6,089 bases of DNA from Chlorobiota bacterium (GTDB lineage Bacteria > Bacteroidota > Bacteroidia > Bacteroidales > B39-G9), in NCBI GenBank assembly GCA_030632095.1, contig DAOVJU010000227.1, positions 1-6,089 on the forward strand. Direction: 5' to 3'. The notes under the pieces were generated by a model. The model ran no database searches and was not told where the DNA came from. It was given only the letters and a program-made list of their open reading frames with translations. Positions 5,967 through 6,089 of the stretch are shown here, one piece after another. The stretch's first letter is position 1. Each line of letters begins with the position of its first letter. The position numbers and the translations under genes were made by a program.

Positions 5967-6047
5967 CAGTAAAAGTCAATTTACATATCCGTAAAATTAT
6001 GCCAGCGGATTAATATATAAAAATCAATTGGCGGTTAATATAAAAAA

Positions 6048-6089
6048 ATGAATTTCAAAGAGCTGATACAACAAAGATAACAAATATAT
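6048..6089 (+). other. Possible start of a nitroreductase-like gene, interrupted after ten codons
   Basis: An ATG preceded by an A-rich stretch (typical of Bacteroidota start regions) encodes MNFKELIQQR and then TAA at 6078-6080; the frame continues QIY to the window edge. The ten residues resemble the N-terminus of nitroreductase-family flavoproteins, which often begin M-D/N-F-x-E-L-I-x-x-R-x-S-x-R. If real, the gene has a nonsense or frameshift lesion, or this is only a short fragment. Ten residues are too few for a firm call. Confidence 0.2.

Larger units (their letters stand above)
5652..6047. other. Gene-free region of hairpins and gene debris
   Basis: Beyond the vapBC promoter (to about 5707) no intact reading frame exists on either strand. 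From about 5760 the sequence becomes noticeably richer in G/C than its surroundings and contains a series of short perfect hairpins plus an ORF6N gene relic. From about 5970 it returns to plain AT-rich sequence. It reads as a site of repeated insertion and decay. Confidence 0.55.

Noticed and set aside
5760..5970. CRISPR array or tRNA-like structure suggested by the serial hairpins
   Set aside because: The hairpins differ from each other in sequence and spacing, there is no repeated unit, and no cloverleaf with an acceptor stem and CCA-compatible end can be drawn.

Overview
The window looks like chromosome of a low-GC, probably anaerobic member of the Bacteroidota. Three things suggest this: start codons lack Shine-Dalgarno sequences; promoter-like boxes fit the Bacteroidota TAnnTTTG form; and the gene families (HydE, a fused ADP-forming acyl-CoA synthetase, a DUF2191/VapB-like antitoxin with a PIN toxin, a pRiA4b ORF-3 protein, an ORF6N relic) are familiar from that phylum. 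The assignment is inference; the window holds no rRNA or tRNA.

Layout. Positions 1-173 (minus) hold the first 57 codons of a sodium:solute symporter that runs off the left edge. Positions 174-480 have no convincing gene, but contain a long imperfect inverted repeat (351-471) next to a 10-bp direct repeat (311-320 and 471-480). Positions 481-1698 (minus) encode a 405-residue protein with a C-terminal pRiA4b ORF-3 domain and an unrecognised helical N-terminal half. Positions 1783-3840 (minus) encode a 685-residue NDP-forming acyl-CoA synthetase with both expected phospho-transfer histidines. A 112-bp divergent promoter region separates it from hydE (3953-5059, plus), the radical-SAM maturase of [FeFe] hydrogenase. 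hydE ends tail-to-tail, with a 4-bp overlap, against a minus-strand VapBC-type toxin-antitoxin pair (5056-5651), whose own promoter and repeated operator-like motif lie at 5669-5707.

The right end (5652-6089) has no intact gene. It is a patchwork of short perfect hairpins around an 18-codon relic of an ORF6N-domain (phage antirepressor-like) gene, and it ends with a ten-codon start resembling a nitroreductase that hits an in-frame stop.

Functionally, the acyl-CoA synthetase (ATP from acyl-CoA) and HydE (hydrogenase maturation) fit a fermentative, hydrogen-metabolising lifestyle; this is inference, since no hydrogenase, hydF or hydG is visible. The TA module and the two repeat-rich gaps are the accessory part. 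I do not see a clearly new multi-gene system. The most unusual material is the two repeat/relic regions and the uncharacterised N-terminal half of the pRiA4b ORF-3 protein.
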